From the NCBI RefSeq assembly GCF_029051645.1, contig NZ_JAACFS010000038.1:1-64000 (forward strand): a DNA stretch of 64,000 nucleotides, in the 5' to 3' direction. Below are positions 23,411 to 33,258 of this stretch, piece after piece. This DNA comes from Bradyrhizobium sp. CSA112. Its GTDB lineage: Bacteria > Pseudomonadota > Alphaproteobacteria > Rhizobiales > Xanthobacteraceae. The notes under the pieces were generated by a model, which saw only the letters and a program-made list of their open reading frames with translations, did not search any database and was not told where the DNA came from. Positions within the stretch are counted from its first letter, which is position 1; the number at the start of each line of letters is the position of its first letter. A program made the translations under genes and the position numbers.

Positions 23411-24579
23411 TGCGCGTTGCGATCGTACACTATTGGCTCGTCGGCATGCGGGGAGGCGAGAAGGTCCTCGAGGCCTTGTGTGAACTCTATCCCTCCGCCG
23501 ACATCTTCACGCATGTAGTCGCGCCTGAAGCGCTCTCCGCGACGATTGCAAGACACAGGATTTTCACATCTTTCATCGCGAGGCTGCCGCGCGCAAGATC
23601 CTGGTACAAGAAGTACCTGCCGCTCATGCCACTTGCGCTGGAGCAACTCGATCTTCGCGACTACGATCTCGTCATCAGCAGCGAATCGGGCCCCGCGAAG
23701 GGTATCATCCCCGCTGCGCATGCGGTGCACGTCTGCTATTGCCACTCTCCGATGCGGTACATCTGGAACATGTACCATGACTACAGGTCGACGTCGGGCA
23801 TCGTGACGCGGATGGCAATGACGCTGTTCTCCCACTATCTGCGGAATTGGGATCAAGGGTCATCTAAGCGTGTCGATCTATTTGTTGCGAACTCGCAAAC
23901 CGTTGCGTTCCGAATCCGAAGATACTTTCGTCGCGAAGCCGACGTTGTGTTCCCGCCGGTTGACGTGGGCGCCTTCGAACAGGTGTCAGCCTCGGAAATC
24001 GAAGACTACTATCTTATGGTCGGGGAGTTGGTTGCCTACAAGCGTGCCGACCTCGTCGTCGACGCCTTCAATGTGTCCGGCAGAAAGCTTGTTGTCATCG
24101 GCGGTGGAGAGATGTTCGATGCGCTCAAGCGTCGGGCTCGTCCGAATGTGGTTATGCTGGGGCCGCAGCCATTCGCCGTTTTGCGCCATCACTACGCGCG
24201 TTGCCGTGCGCTCATCTTTCCCGGCGAAGAGGATTTCGGCATCGTCCCTGTCGAAGCGATGGCCAGCGGTCGACCGGTCATTGCGTTCGGCCGCGGCGGC
24301 GCCACCGAAACGGTCGTTGATGGCATAACCGGCGTTTTCTTCGAAAGCCAGACCGCCGAGGCGCTTGAGGGGGCGATCGCGCGCGCCGAAGCAATCGACT
24401 TCGTCACCGGCGATATTGTGCAACACGCGGCAGGCTTCAGCCGAGAGCGCTTCAAGCGTGAGATAAAGGCCGCGGTCGAACGGGCGCTGCGCGAAGATGC
24501 CGCCGCAGTCGGTCACCGAAATCAGATTCCGTCTCGCGCGCCGCGCGTTATTTATACGAGCCGGTCGTTGCAGGGGTGA
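23410..24579 (+). CDS. Glycosyltransferase family 4
   Basis: A 389-aa GT-B enzyme. N-terminus MRVAIVHYWLVGMRGGEKVL has the Gly-rich acceptor loop; the C-terminal half has YLMVGELVAYKRADLVVDAF, KLVVIGGGEMFDALKRRA and the GT4 nucleotide-sugar motif EDFGIVPVEAMASGRPVIAF (E-x7-E). Adds one sugar to the lipid-linked repeat on the cytoplasmic face. Start overlaps the ExoY-like stop codon. Confidence 0.88.
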   Translation: MRVAIVHYWLVGMRGGEKVLEALCELYPSADIFTHVVAPEALSATIARHRIFTSFIARLPRARSWYKKYLPLMPLALEQLDLRDYDLVISSESGPAKGIIPAAHAVHVCYCHSPMRYIWNMYHDYRSTSGIVTRMAMTLFSHYLRNWDQGSSKRVDLFVANSQTVAFRIRRYFRREADVVFPPVDVGAFEQVSASEIEDYYLMVGELVAYKRADLVVDAFNVSGRKLVVIGGGEMFDALKRRARPNVVMLGPQPFAVLRHHYARCRALIFPGEEDFGIVPVEAMASGRPVIAFGRGGATETVVDGITGVFFESQTAEALEGAIARAEAIDFVTGDIVQHAAGFSRERFKREIKAAVERALREDAAAVGHRNQIPSRAPRVIYTSRSLQG

Positions 24580-24615
24580 ATCAGTAGCCGTTCCAGTTCT
24601 GATTGGTGGAATATT

Positions 24616-25860
24616 ATGAGGGTCGTCACCTTCAACGTTAAGTTTAGTCCGAATCTCGGCGATGGCGTGATCGCGGAGTGCCTCGAAGCTGAACTTGCGC
24701 GGCGGCTGACTTGCATCAACATCAATGCCCTTGATCTTGCCGGTCGCACGGATCGCGACCGCCGGGCAAAAGCAGGTGGTCGTGTTCTTGCGTTGAAGGC
24801 ATTACAGGCGATGCCGTCAATCCTGCGGGATGTACTGGTCGAGGTTGTCCTTCGGTTCCGCTTGAAGAGGAAATGCCGACCGATCTGGCGAAATGCGTTG
24901 CGCGATGCTGATCTCGCGATCGTAGGTGGCGGCCAACTGATCCAGGACGGGGATCTCAATTTTCCAGTCAAGCTGTCGATTGTTGCGTCAGAATGCCGGC
25001 GGAACAATGTGCCCATCGCTTTGTTCGGCGTCGGCGTCGCCGAGGGGCATTCAAGCCGTGGCGCAGCATTGATGTCGTCGCTGCTGCACGCGGACCAGTT
25101 GGTGTTCGCTGGCGTGCGAGACACCGAGTCTGCGAGGCGGTTGCGTCGCCGCGGCGTCAAGGGCGTTATCGTGACGCCGGATCCCGGCCTGCTGGCTTCC
25201 CAGGTGTGGCCGCTACCCGATCGGCCGCACCGCGAACGACCTGTTGTTGGCGTCGGCATAACGCACCCCGTCGTATTGCAACATCACGGTCAGGGACAAT
25301 CCGACGGTCCGACAATTGTGGAGCTCTATCGAAGTCTCGTGCGCGAGTTGCTGGCCTCGGGATATGATGTGACCTGCTTCTCAAACGGCGCCCGAGAGGA
25401 TCAGGCGTGCCTGGACAACGTTGTCGGTTCGATCGACGCCGCGGGCGACCGGTTGACGCGCGCGGCGGATTGCAAGACCCCGCAGGAACTCGCACAGTTG
25501 GTCGGCAGCTTCGATGCCGTCATCGCGCACCGCTTGCACGCGTGTATCCTCGCTTACTCCTACGGCGTCGTTCACGTCGGGTTGAATTGGGATCCGAAGC
25601 TCGCAGCCTTCTTCGCGAATGTCGGCCGCAGCCGGTATCTCGTAGATTTCAACTCAGAGACCGTGCGCACGTTACCGGTCCTGCTGAACAGTGCTCGGGC
25701 GGAGCCAATCTGCGACGTTCAACATGAGCGCGTGCTGGCATTAACCAATGCGTCGATCGATCGGCTGGCGCTGCTCCTGAAACGTAAAGCAAGGCCGAGA
25801 CTCCTCGAGCATGGCGAATCCGTCTTGCACACGATGCGGCTCAGCAAGGTAAGTTCATGA
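24616..25860 (+). CDS. Polysaccharide pyruvyl transferase family protein (ExoV-like)
   Basis: A 414-aa protein with pyruvyl-transferase features: FSPNLGDGVIAECLEAEL, LAIVGGGQLIQDG, VPIALFGVGVAEG, VFAGVRDTESARRLRRRG, VTPDPGLLAS and AVIAHRLHACILAYSYGVVH. Family members add ketal pyruvate from PEP to terminal sugars, giving acidic decorations. In a polysaccharide operon; its TGA overlaps the ATG of the polymerase gene. Confidence 0.85.
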   Translation: MRVVTFNVKFSPNLGDGVIAECLEAELARRLTCININALDLAGRTDRDRRAKAGGRVLALKALQAMPSILRDVLVEVVLRFRLKRKCRPIWRNALRDADLAIVGGGQLIQDGDLNFPVKLSIVASECRRNNVPIALFGVGVAEGHSSRGAALMSSLLHADQLVFAGVRDTESARRLRRRGVKGVIVTPDPGLLASQVWPLPDRPHRERPVVGVGITHPVVLQHHGQGQSDGPTIVELYRSLVRELLASGYDVTCFSNGAREDQACLDNVVGSIDAAGDRLTRAADCKTPQELAQLVGSFDAVIAHRLHACILAYSYGVVHVGLNWDPKLAAFFANVGRSRYLVDFNSETVRTLPVLLNSARAEPICDVQHERVLALTNASIDRLALLLKRKARPRLLEHGESVLHTMRLSKVSS

Positions 25861-27290
25861 CTATCGAGGTCATCGGTGCCTTGGCTGTTCTGGCGGGTTT
25901 CTGGGGGCTGTGGCGGGGTCCGGTTGCGGCATTCTGGGTGCTGGCCCTTTCCACCTTGTTGGGAGCCGCCGCCGCTTTCAAGCTTCCGGCACTGGGTGAC
26001 GCAAGCGTCCCTCCGGCTTTGGTCTTAACTGGCTTTTTTGCACTTTCCGTCGTTCTGCGGACACGCATGCGTGTGGCGGCAATCGAAAGCCTGACCACGC
26101 CAGGTCCCGGCTTTTGGATACTGTTCTTCTCGGTCTACGCCGTTGTTTCGGCCTATTTCATGCCAAGGTTGTTCCAGGGGCTGACATATGCCTATTCGCT
26201 TGCACGCAACGATGCTGGCATCGGAATTGTCAGCCTTCCGCTGAGACCGCGTGCAAGCAATGCGACGCAGGCAGCATATCTCGTCGCCAACCTTGTCTGC
26301 TTCATGGGCGTCTGGGCGCTTATGGTCCGCGGTGAAGCGAAGGCAATTACCAACGCGCTGCTTGCGAGTGCGGCAGCGCTGCTCTTCTTTGCCGTCGCCG
26401 ACGTGGTCACGCACTACACCGGGACAGCTTTTCTGCTCTCCTGGCTGCGCAACGCGAACTACCGGATGCTTGAAGCCGGTGAAATCGGCGGCCTCAAGCG
26501 TATCGTCGGAACATTCACTGAAGCAGGTGCCTATAGCTACGCGGCGCTCGGCCTCTACGCGTTTTCGCTAAGTCTTTGGCTGGACGGATTTAGTACCCGT
26601 CTTACCGGGGCGCTCTCGCTTCTTCTTGCGATATCGCTGCTGCTGTCCACCTCCACGACAGCCTACGGATCATTCGCGATATTCACCGTGCTCATGCTGT
26701 TCGGTGCACTTCTGAAGCTTGGTAGGTGTCAGGCCACGAAGAGGGATTGCGGCTATCTTGCCATCGTCTCATTGATCCCGGTTCTACTTCTGGCCGTTGT
26801 CATGTTCATGCCGTCGGTATGGTCCGCATTGACAGACCTGTTCGACGCAACTGTCTCGAACAAACTCGCGAGCCAGTCCGGAATCGAACGTATGCGCTGG
26901 AACCACCATGCCCTGCAGAGTTTCCAGGACACCTCGGGGTTCGGTGCCGGGCTTGGTAGCGTTCGGTCATCGAGTTTTGTGGTTGCGCTGCTCGCCAATC
27001 TCGGCGTGCTCGGTCTCATCTTGTTCGTTGTGACGCTGGCGTCGGCATTTTCGACAAGCAGGCTGGTCTCGTTTGAGGATGTCGTGGCACGAGCAGGGTT
27101 TCGTGCGTGCATAGCGCTCACAGGCGCGGCCTGCATTTCTGCAGCCGGCGTCGACCTTGGATTGGTGTTTGCCATCTTCTTTGCGCTTGCAGCCAGCAGG
27201 TGGAAATTGCGCGCACGTGTTGCACCGGAGCAGGCGGAAAGCAGCGCCTTGGTCGGTGCACATCACTTCAAGTTGCAGGGGGCGCAATGA
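25857..27290 (+). CDS. Exopolysaccharide polymerase (Wzy/ExoQ-like) membrane protein
   Basis: A 477-aa integral membrane protein with about 11 helices and a large periplasmic loop holding an O-antigen-ligase/Wzy-type pattern (GIERMRWNHHALQSFQDTSG, FGAGLGSVRSS). Wzy enzymes join flipped repeat units in the periplasm. Starts and ends in ATGA overlaps with the pyruvyl transferase and Wzz/kinase genes. Wzy sequences are poorly conserved, so the call rests on topology and context. Confidence 0.8.
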   Translation: MTIEVIGALAVLAGFWGLWRGPVAAFWVLALSTLLGAAAAFKLPALGDASVPPALVLTGFFALSVVLRTRMRVAAIESLTTPGPGFWILFFSVYAVVSAYFMPRLFQGLTYAYSLARNDAGIGIVSLPLRPRASNATQAAYLVANLVCFMGVWALMVRGEAKAITNALLASAAALLFFAVADVVTHYTGTAFLLSWLRNANYRMLEAGEIGGLKRIVGTFTEAGAYSYAALGLYAFSLSLWLDGFSTRLTGALSLLLAISLLLSTSTTAYGSFAIFTVLMLFGALLKLGRCQATKRDCGYLAIVSLIPVLLLAVVMFMPSVWSALTDLFDATVSNKLASQSGIERMRWNHHALQSFQDTSGFGAGLGSVRSSSFVVALLANLGVLGLILFVVTLASAFSTSRLVSFEDVVARAGFRACIALTGAACISAAGVDLGLVFAIFFALAASRWKLRARVAPEQAESSALVGAHHFKLQGAQ

Positions 27291-29080
27291 CGCAATCATT
27301 CTTTTCGCCAACAAAAGCCGTACGGGATTCGCGCGACAGTCGCGAAGAGGTGTTTGGTGTATGGGATATCGCTGCGTTTCTCATACAGAATCTCAGGACG
27401 ATCCTTGTTTTCACGGTGGCGACCGTCTCTGCTGCCGTGATCTACCTCCTGACGGCCCAGCCGATATTCGTCGCCTCGACCAGTCTCATCATCGACACTA
27501 CCCGCGGCGCGGAACTGTTCAACACGGTCGCAATGCCTTCCGCGATGACGTCGGACCAGTCCCGCGTCGAGAGCCAGATGGAGGTGATAAAGTCGGATCG
27601 CGTCGCCAATTCGGTGATTGGCCGGCTGAAGCTGGAGCAACGGCCAGAGTTCGCATCGCCGCCTTCGGTCGGCGAAAGAATTCTGGCGTGGGTAACTCCG
27701 ACCTCGCGGGCCTCGGCGGCGGGCGAGGCAGAGCAGGCAGACCCCCCGAACCTGCGCGAGGCTGCATCGCGTTTCGCTGACAAATTGTCGATTAGGCGGA
27801 TTGGCCAGTCTCTTGTCATAGAGATCGCATTCTCCTCCACCGATCCAAACTCGGCCGCGGAGATTGCCAACGCGACCGCCCAGTCCTTCATCCGCGAGAT
27901 TGTTGAAGCCAAATCCAGGCTGGCAAAAGAGCAGGGCGAGTGGCTTTCCGAGCGGCTGGAGACCCTGCGGCAGCAGGCGTTCGAGGCGGCACGCAAAGTC
28001 AACAGCTTCCGGTCTGTTGGTGACTCTCTGGCCAGCCAGGATGCTCGTGCAAAGCTCGAGGAGCTGGAGAGCATCGCGAGCAGCTACCGCAAGATATACG
28101 ACGGCTTTCAGCATCAGTATAACGAAACGCTACAGCGCATCAGCTATCCAGAGGCGGACGTGCGGATCATTTCCCGGGCGTCAGCGCCGTTGGGAAAGAG
28201 CAGTCCTCGCACGTCGCTGGTTCTTGCATTCGCCATCGTTCTCGGAGGCCTGAGCGGGACGGCTTTTGCAGCGGCGCGCGCCTCCAGCGATCGCGCTGTT
28301 CGCTCGCCGGCGCAGTTGAGTGCGGATGTCGGCGTGAAGCCGCTCGGTGCAATCAGCGATCTCTCGGAGGCGAGCGTCTGGCGGGATTGGAGGCGGCCGT
28401 GGCGCAGCAGGAACGCTGCGACACGAGGCGTTGCGGACATCCTGGGCGGTATTGCGGGAGGTCGCCTGTCGGTTTCGACAAGCACCGATCTCCGAAGAAT
28501 AAGAATGGCAGTCGCGGCGCTGACAGCAAATCCAGGAGTTATGTGCATCGGAGTGATCGCATGCTCCGACGGAGACGGGTCAACGACCGTTGCCGCGTGT
28601 CTGGCGAATGATTACGCGAAGAGCGGCGCTCGGACGCTACTTGTCGATGGGTGTGCGGATAGCCGGACGTTGAGCCAGGAACTTGCCGGAACGGCGGTTG
28701 AAGCGCAACCGAACGGGCGGCCTGAGTCCGAAGCTGTGATCGAGCTTGGTGTCTTGACGCTAGCGTTATTGCCGTCCGCTAACAACGACATGCAGCAGAG
28801 CGAAACCCATCGGCGCCTGATCGAGCGGATGACGGAGGTGTTGCAGGAATCACGACAAAAGTTCGAACGGATCATCGTCGACCTCCCGGCATTGCTCTCA
28901 TCGGATCAATGGAAGCCGCTCATTCCGCACATCGATCAGGTGATCGTTGTAACGGCTTACGGGAAGACCACGATCGACGAGGCAAAAGACGGCCTGGTCG
29001 AGTTGCACCTGGCAGGCGGGCGGGTGCTTGGCGCCGTTCTCAACCGCGTGCCGGCAATTGTCCGGAAGACCTGGTCATGA
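27287..29080 (+). CDS. ExoP-like Wzz / tyrosine-kinase fusion with degenerate Walker A
   Basis: A 597-aa protein. Helices at about 38-56 and 308-328 frame a periplasmic Wzz domain with coiled coils; a Pro-rich stretch (APLGKSSPRTS) precedes helix 2, as in chain-length determinants. The cytoplasmic part is BY-kinase-like: TLLVDGCADS (A') and RIIVDLPALLS (B). At Walker A (CSDGDGSTTVAACLANDY, about 424-441) the invariant Lys of GxGKS/T is Ser, and no Tyr cluster ends the protein. Controls polymer length; kinase activity is doubtful. Confidence 0.87.
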   Translation: MTQSFFSPTKAVRDSRDSREEVFGVWDIAAFLIQNLRTILVFTVATVSAAVIYLLTAQPIFVASTSLIIDTTRGAELFNTVAMPSAMTSDQSRVESQMEVIKSDRVANSVIGRLKLEQRPEFASPPSVGERILAWVTPTSRASAAGEAEQADPPNLREAASRFADKLSIRRIGQSLVIEIAFSSTDPNSAAEIANATAQSFIREIVEAKSRLAKEQGEWLSERLETLRQQAFEAARKVNSFRSVGDSLASQDARAKLEELESIASSYRKIYDGFQHQYNETLQRISYPEADVRIISRASAPLGKSSPRTSLVLAFAIVLGGLSGTAFAAARASSDRAVRSPAQLSADVGVKPLGAISDLSEASVWRDWRRPWRSRNAATRGVADILGGIAGGRLSVSTSTDLRRIRMAVAALTANPGVMCIGVIACSDGDGSTTVAACLANDYAKSGARTLLVDGCADSRTLSQELAGTAVEAQPNGRPESEAVIELGVLTLALLPSANNDMQQSETHRRLIERMTEVLQESRQKFERIIVDLPALLSSDQWKPLIPHIDQVIVVTAYGKTTIDEAKDGLVELHLAGGRVLGAVLNRVPAIVRKTWS

Positions 29081-29787
29081 CGACGGCCGGGCATACGGGA
29101 GGACGTGCATTGACCAGCAACACTATTTCGGCACCGTCGGCATCTACGGTGCTTTCGGCCATTCGAAATCGTCCCCGGCTCAAGGCGGCGATGAAGAAAT
29201 GTCTGACGTCGATCGGCTACGATACGACGGACTGGGTGCGTGTGGCGATGTACCGCCACGCCTTCGAGTTCATCGAACAGCTTACGCCGGAACAACTGCG
29301 CGTGATGGAGATCTCGGCCGGTTCGCAATGGCGCAGCAGGTTTGCCTTTAAGTCGTTCACGGGGACAAGCTATCCGACGTTCGATATCTGCAAGGATGTA
29401 CTGACCGAGCAGTTCGACCTCGTCATCGCCGACCAGATCTTTGAGCATTTGAAGTGGCCGGCACGAGCTGCGCGCAACGTCTACGCAATGGTGCGGCCGG
29501 GCGGTTACTTCATCATTGCGACGCCGTTTTTGGTTCGCTATCACCCGTCGCCGATCGATTGCAATCGTTGGACGGCCGAGGGACTTTCCTACTTCCTGCA
29601 AGAGGCCGGATTTCCCGAGGCCGGCATTCAAACCTTTGCGTGGGGCAACCGGGCGTGCCTCAAGGCGAACCTGTCGGCGTGGCGCAAGCGCGGCTTCTTC
29701 GGATCGCTACGTAATGAGCCCGACTATCCCGTCATGGTCTGGGCGTTCGCGCGGAAGCCGTTCGAGCCGGTGAGGGCGCCCGAATGA
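29077..29787 (+). CDS. SAM-dependent methyltransferase (class I) of the EPS cluster
   Basis: A 236-aa protein with a weak glycine loop (VMEISAGSQWRSR), the acidic/partner motif LVIADQIFEHLKWPARAARN and AMVRPGGYFIIATPF, typical of methyltransferase-11-like enzymes. It probably O-methylates a sugar of the repeat. Starts by ATGA overlap with the Wzz gene and ends by overlap with the GT2 gene. Confidence 0.78.
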   Translation: MTTAGHTGGRALTSNTISAPSASTVLSAIRNRPRLKAAMKKCLTSIGYDTTDWVRVAMYRHAFEFIEQLTPEQLRVMEISAGSQWRSRFAFKSFTGTSYPTFDICKDVLTEQFDLVIADQIFEHLKWPARAARNVYAMVRPGGYFIIATPFLVRYHPSPIDCNRWTAEGLSYFLQEAGFPEAGIQTFAWGNRACLKANLSAWRKRGFFGSLRNEPDYPVMVWAFARKPFEPVRAPE

Positions 29788-30710
29788 ACGGTGCTCCCCT
29801 CGGATTGTCTGAAAAGCAAGTGCAAAACGCGCCGCTCAGGATTGCGGTAGGTATCGCGACATCGGGTCGTCCGCTCATTCTTAGACGTGTGCTCGAATGC
29901 TTACGTAAGCAGACGCGCGTCGCCGACGCGATCGTCGTCTCAGCGCCGTCGATGGCCGATGTCTCAGGCGTCGATACCGGCCAACCGGAGCTTCGCTGCA
30001 TCACGGGCGATCGGGGGCTGACGGTACAGCGGAATGCGATCCTCAGGGCGGCTTCGGATTTCAACGTGGTCATCTTCCTTGACGACGATTTCGTGCCCTG
30101 TTCCCGTTACCTCGAAGTTGTCGAACAGATCTTCCAGGACGCACCCGACGTCGTTGTCGGTACGGGCCGCGTCGTCGCCGACGGTATTCTTGGTCCCGGG
30201 CTGGACGTCGACGATGCGCTGAAGGTGCTCCGTGAGGATGGCTCGGCCGATGCATCGACACGAGATATTGTGGACGTTTACAACGCATATGGCTGCAACA
30301 TGGCCATTCGTCTCGACGCCGTGCGAGCAGGCGGGTTGACCTTTGACGAGACCCTTCCGCTTTATGGTTGGCTGGAAGATGTCGACTTCAGCCGTCGCAT
30401 GGCGGTGTATGGCCGGATCGTGAAGATCAGCGCTGCGCGCGGCGTCCATCTCGGCGCGAAATCCGGCCGTCAATCGGGTCGCCGCCTCGGCTACTCGCAA
30501 GTCGCCAATCCGCTCTATCTGGTTCGCAAGGGCACGTGTTCACGCCGCAAGGCGCTGAAGCTTATGAGTCGTAATCTCGCAGCTAATATCGCGAAGACGT
30601 TTCGCCCCGAGCCCTACATCGATCGCGCCGGTCGGCTGATGGGCAACATTCGGGCTTTGCTCGATCTGATGGGCGGACGCCTGTCGCCGGAACGCGTACT
30701 GAATTTGTAG
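29784..30710 (+). CDS. Glycosyltransferase family 2
   Basis: A 308-aa GT-A enzyme: RIAVGIATSGRPLILRRVLE, ITGDRGLTVQRNAILRAA, the DxD-type metal motif in VVIFLDDDFVP, and the catalytic-loop element GWLEDVDFSRRMAVYG. Inverting transfer of one sugar in the cytoplasm. ATGA overlap with the methyltransferase gene upstream. Confidence 0.88.
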   Translation: MNGAPLGLSEKQVQNAPLRIAVGIATSGRPLILRRVLECLRKQTRVADAIVVSAPSMADVSGVDTGQPELRCITGDRGLTVQRNAILRAASDFNVVIFLDDDFVPCSRYLEVVEQIFQDAPDVVVGTGRVVADGILGPGLDVDDALKVLREDGSADASTRDIVDVYNAYGCNMAIRLDAVRAGGLTFDETLPLYGWLEDVDFSRRMAVYGRIVKISAARGVHLGAKSGRQSGRRLGYSQVANPLYLVRKGTCSRRKALKLMSRNLAANIAKTFRPEPYIDRAGRLMGNIRALLDLMGGRLSPERVLNL

Positions 30711-30713
30711 AGT

Positions 30714-32012
30714 GTGTCATCGATGCTGCAAGCAATTGACAATTGTCGTCCGCCATTAGGGGAGCTGCGAGAACGACCTGTGCCGGAACGGGTCGTCATC
30801 ATCAACGACTTATCCGAGCAGCGGGGTGGTGCCACGAACGTCGCTTTAGAGTCTGCTGCATTGCTGGATGGTGCCGGAATTCCTGTCACCTACTTCACCG
30901 GCGACCGAGGGGCGCACTCCGATCTGCGGCTTCGCAATGCGGATGTTGTCGCGGTCGGCGGCGAACATATTCTTCGAATGCCGCGGCCGCGGGCGATGCT
31001 CCACGGTCTCTATAACGCCTCGGCGGGGCAAAGGCTCGCCGACTGGATTGCCGCCTACGACACGCCCGGCACAGTTTACCACCTCCATGGTTGGTCAAAA
31101 ATACTGTCGCCCTCCGTTTTCTATGCACTGCGTCCGGTCGCGAGGCGCCTCATCGTCAGTGCGCATGACTTCTTCCTGGTCTGTCCAAACGGCGGGTATT
31201 TCGACTTCCGCAAAGAAAGTCCCTGCAATCTACGCCCGATGAGTACGTCGTGCGTGCTCCGCTCGTGCGACCGGCGCAACTATGCCCATAAACTGTGGCG
31301 ATCGGCACGTCAGGAAATTCGTCGCGCTGCATTTGATTTCGGATCGATCGGCGCCAAAGTCCTCGCAGTGCACGAAGGCATGTTGCCGCATCTGGAGCGT
31401 GGGGGAATTCCACGGACCCGACTCGCGACGCTACGCAACCCCGTCACGCCCTGGCACGCTCGGCGCATCGAAGCCGAACAGAACAAGGTATTTCTGTTTG
31501 TCGGCAGACTCGAAGAAGACAAGGGTGTCGATCTCTTCCTGGCCGCAGCCCGCGATGCGAAGGTGCCGGTGCGCGTGATCGGTGGTGGTCCACTCGAAGA
31601 AAGGCTGCAAGACATCTATCCAGAGGTGGAATGCATCGGATGGAAGAACGCGAGTGAAATCCCTGCGTTTGTCCGCGATGCCCGCGCGCTGGTTATGCCG
31701 AGCCGCTACCGTGAGCCTTTTGGCCTGGTGGCGTTCGAAGCGCTCGCCAGCGGCTTGCCCGTTGTCGTTTCCGGTTTTGCGATGATCGCCGACGAGCTGT
31801 CGGAGGTCGGAGCGGGCGTGTCCTGCAACCCTTACGACCGCGCTGCGTTCAGCGAGCTCCTGTCGAGTCTGGCATCCAACGACGATCTCGTCGCTTCGAT
31901 GAGCGATGTGGCTCATGGTAACGCCGCGCGCTTCTCGCTGACCCCCGCTGAATGGTCGCGAAGGCTCTTATCGCACTATAGCGATGCCTTGCAGGAGGCA
32001 GCAGCGCGATGA
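30714..32012 (+). CDS. Glycosyltransferase family 4
   Basis: A 432-aa GT-B enzyme: RVVIINDLSEQRGGATNVAL, HLHGWSKILSPSVFYAL, VSAHDFFLVCPNGGYFDF with a Cys-bearing insertion (SCVLRSCDRRNY) seen in some family members, VFLFVGRLEEDKGVDLFLAA, and the E-x7-E motif in EPFGLVAFEALASGLPVVVS. Starts at GTG 30714 or ATG 30723. Its TGA overlaps the start of the acyltransferase gene. Confidence 0.88.
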   Translation: MSSMLQAIDNCRPPLGELRERPVPERVVIINDLSEQRGGATNVALESAALLDGAGIPVTYFTGDRGAHSDLRLRNADVVAVGGEHILRMPRPRAMLHGLYNASAGQRLADWIAAYDTPGTVYHLHGWSKILSPSVFYALRPVARRLIVSAHDFFLVCPNGGYFDFRKESPCNLRPMSTSCVLRSCDRRNYAHKLWRSARQEIRRAAFDFGSIGAKVLAVHEGMLPHLERGGIPRTRLATLRNPVTPWHARRIEAEQNKVFLFVGRLEEDKGVDLFLAAARDAKVPVRVIGGGPLEERLQDIYPEVECIGWKNASEIPAFVRDARALVMPSRYREPFGLVAFEALASGLPVVVSGFAMIADELSEVGAGVSCNPYDRAAFSELLSSLASNDDLVASMSDVAHGNAARFSLTPAEWSRRLLSHYSDALQEAAAR

Positions 32013-33256
32013 AGAAGCTTTCCGCGATCCAGATACTGCGTGCAATTGCAGCACTGCTTGTCGTGTTAGCTCATGCGATCGTGCGGCAGGCGGAATGGGC
32101 GCCGACCGATCAGTTGACGAAAGATATTGCGAATCATATGGGCGCCCTGGGCGTCTGGATCTTCTTCATCATCAGCGGCTTCATCATGTCGTACACGAAC
32201 TACGACAACTTTGGTGTGTCCGGCGCTCCCGGGCGGTTCATGGCCAGTCGCATAATCCGGATCGTTCCGATCTATTGGCTGGCGACTGCGGTTGAAATTG
32301 CGCTGCGCCTTCGTCACGGATCCGGTCTTGACGTTCATAAGCTGATTTGCTCGCTGTTCTTCATTCCTGTCGCGGTCGAACCGGGCACCACGGCGGCAAT
32401 GCGGCCGACCCTCGGTGTCGGCTGGACCTTGAACTATGAGATGATGTTCTACGCATGCTTTGCCTCGGTGCTCTTCTTGTCGCGCAAGAAGGGGCTGGCT
32501 GTGCTGCTTCTTGCGATGACTGGAGTTGTTTGGGTCGGAACGTTCTTCAAGCCGATCGCCGATACGCGCGACCCCACAAGCCTGATTGCGTTCTATTCTG
32601 CTCCTATCATTTTACTGTTCGGCGTCGGCGTCTTGATCGGAGCGGTCGCTCGTCTCTTCGAAGGCGTGCATGCCCATGGCAGCAGCGCGGTCCTGTTGAG
32701 CGTGCTGGCCGCGATACTGGTTGTTGATATCTCTCTATTTGCAACGTTCGTCGGGAGTTATCCGGCCGCCATCGAGTGGCTCGTTACATTCTGGATCATC
32801 AGTGCAGTCTGTGTGGTTCTTTGTGCGATGGTACGAATGGACGACACGGGATGGTTTATCCAAAGGCTCGTGCGATTGGGGGATGCGTCGTACAGCCTCT
32901 ATCTCTTTCATTTTCTCACGATTATTGCGGTCGAAAAGCTGTGGTGGTGGAGCTTCGGCGGAAATGGGTCCTGGATCTTTGTTTCCGTTGCCGCCGCGGC
33001 TGCGATTCTGGCATCGACTGCAATTCATCGTTTCGTGGAGCAGCCTGTCTGCAATCGGCTGCGGCAACTGATTGCGTTGGTCGAAGCGCGTCGGTCATTC
33101 CGACGCGGCGGTATCCCAGACCCGACGCGGAGAGGGGCCGTCGAGACGACAGCCGGTGCCTGGAAAGGCGTCGGACCGCAGTTCGGGCCGTCGCATCTAA
33201 CGGCGTCTCGCCGCACGAACGTTCGCCAAAACATCGCAGCCAGAAGGATCCGCTAG
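32009..33256 (+). CDS. exoZ: Acyltransferase-3 (ExoZ/OafA-like) sugar O-acetyltransferase
   Basis: A 415-aa membrane protein with about ten helices. It starts MKKLSAIQILRAIAALLVVL AHAIV, with the catalytic His of the family in the first helix, then GALGVWIFFIISGFIMSYTN, RIIRIVPIYWLAT and LGDASYSLYLFHF. Acetylates sugars using cytoplasmic acetyl-CoA. The last ~65 residues are a soluble Arg-rich tail of unknown role. ATGA overlap with the GT4 gene upstream. Confidence 0.88.
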   Translation: MKKLSAIQILRAIAALLVVLAHAIVRQAEWAPTDQLTKDIANHMGALGVWIFFIISGFIMSYTNYDNFGVSGAPGRFMASRIIRIVPIYWLATAVEIALRLRHGSGLDVHKLICSLFFIPVAVEPGTTAAMRPTLGVGWTLNYEMMFYACFASVLFLSRKKGLAVLLLAMTGVVWVGTFFKPIADTRDPTSLIAFYSAPIILLFGVGVLIGAVARLFEGVHAHGSSAVLLSVLAAILVVDISLFATFVGSYPAAIEWLVTFWIISAVCVVLCAMVRMDDTGWFIQRLVRLGDASYSLYLFHFLTIIAVEKLWWWSFGGNGSWIFVSVAAAAAILASTAIHRFVEQPVCNRLRQLIALVEARRSFRRGGIPDPTRRGAVETTAGAWKGVGPQFGPSHLTASRRTNVRQNIAARRIR

Positions 33257-33258
33257 TC

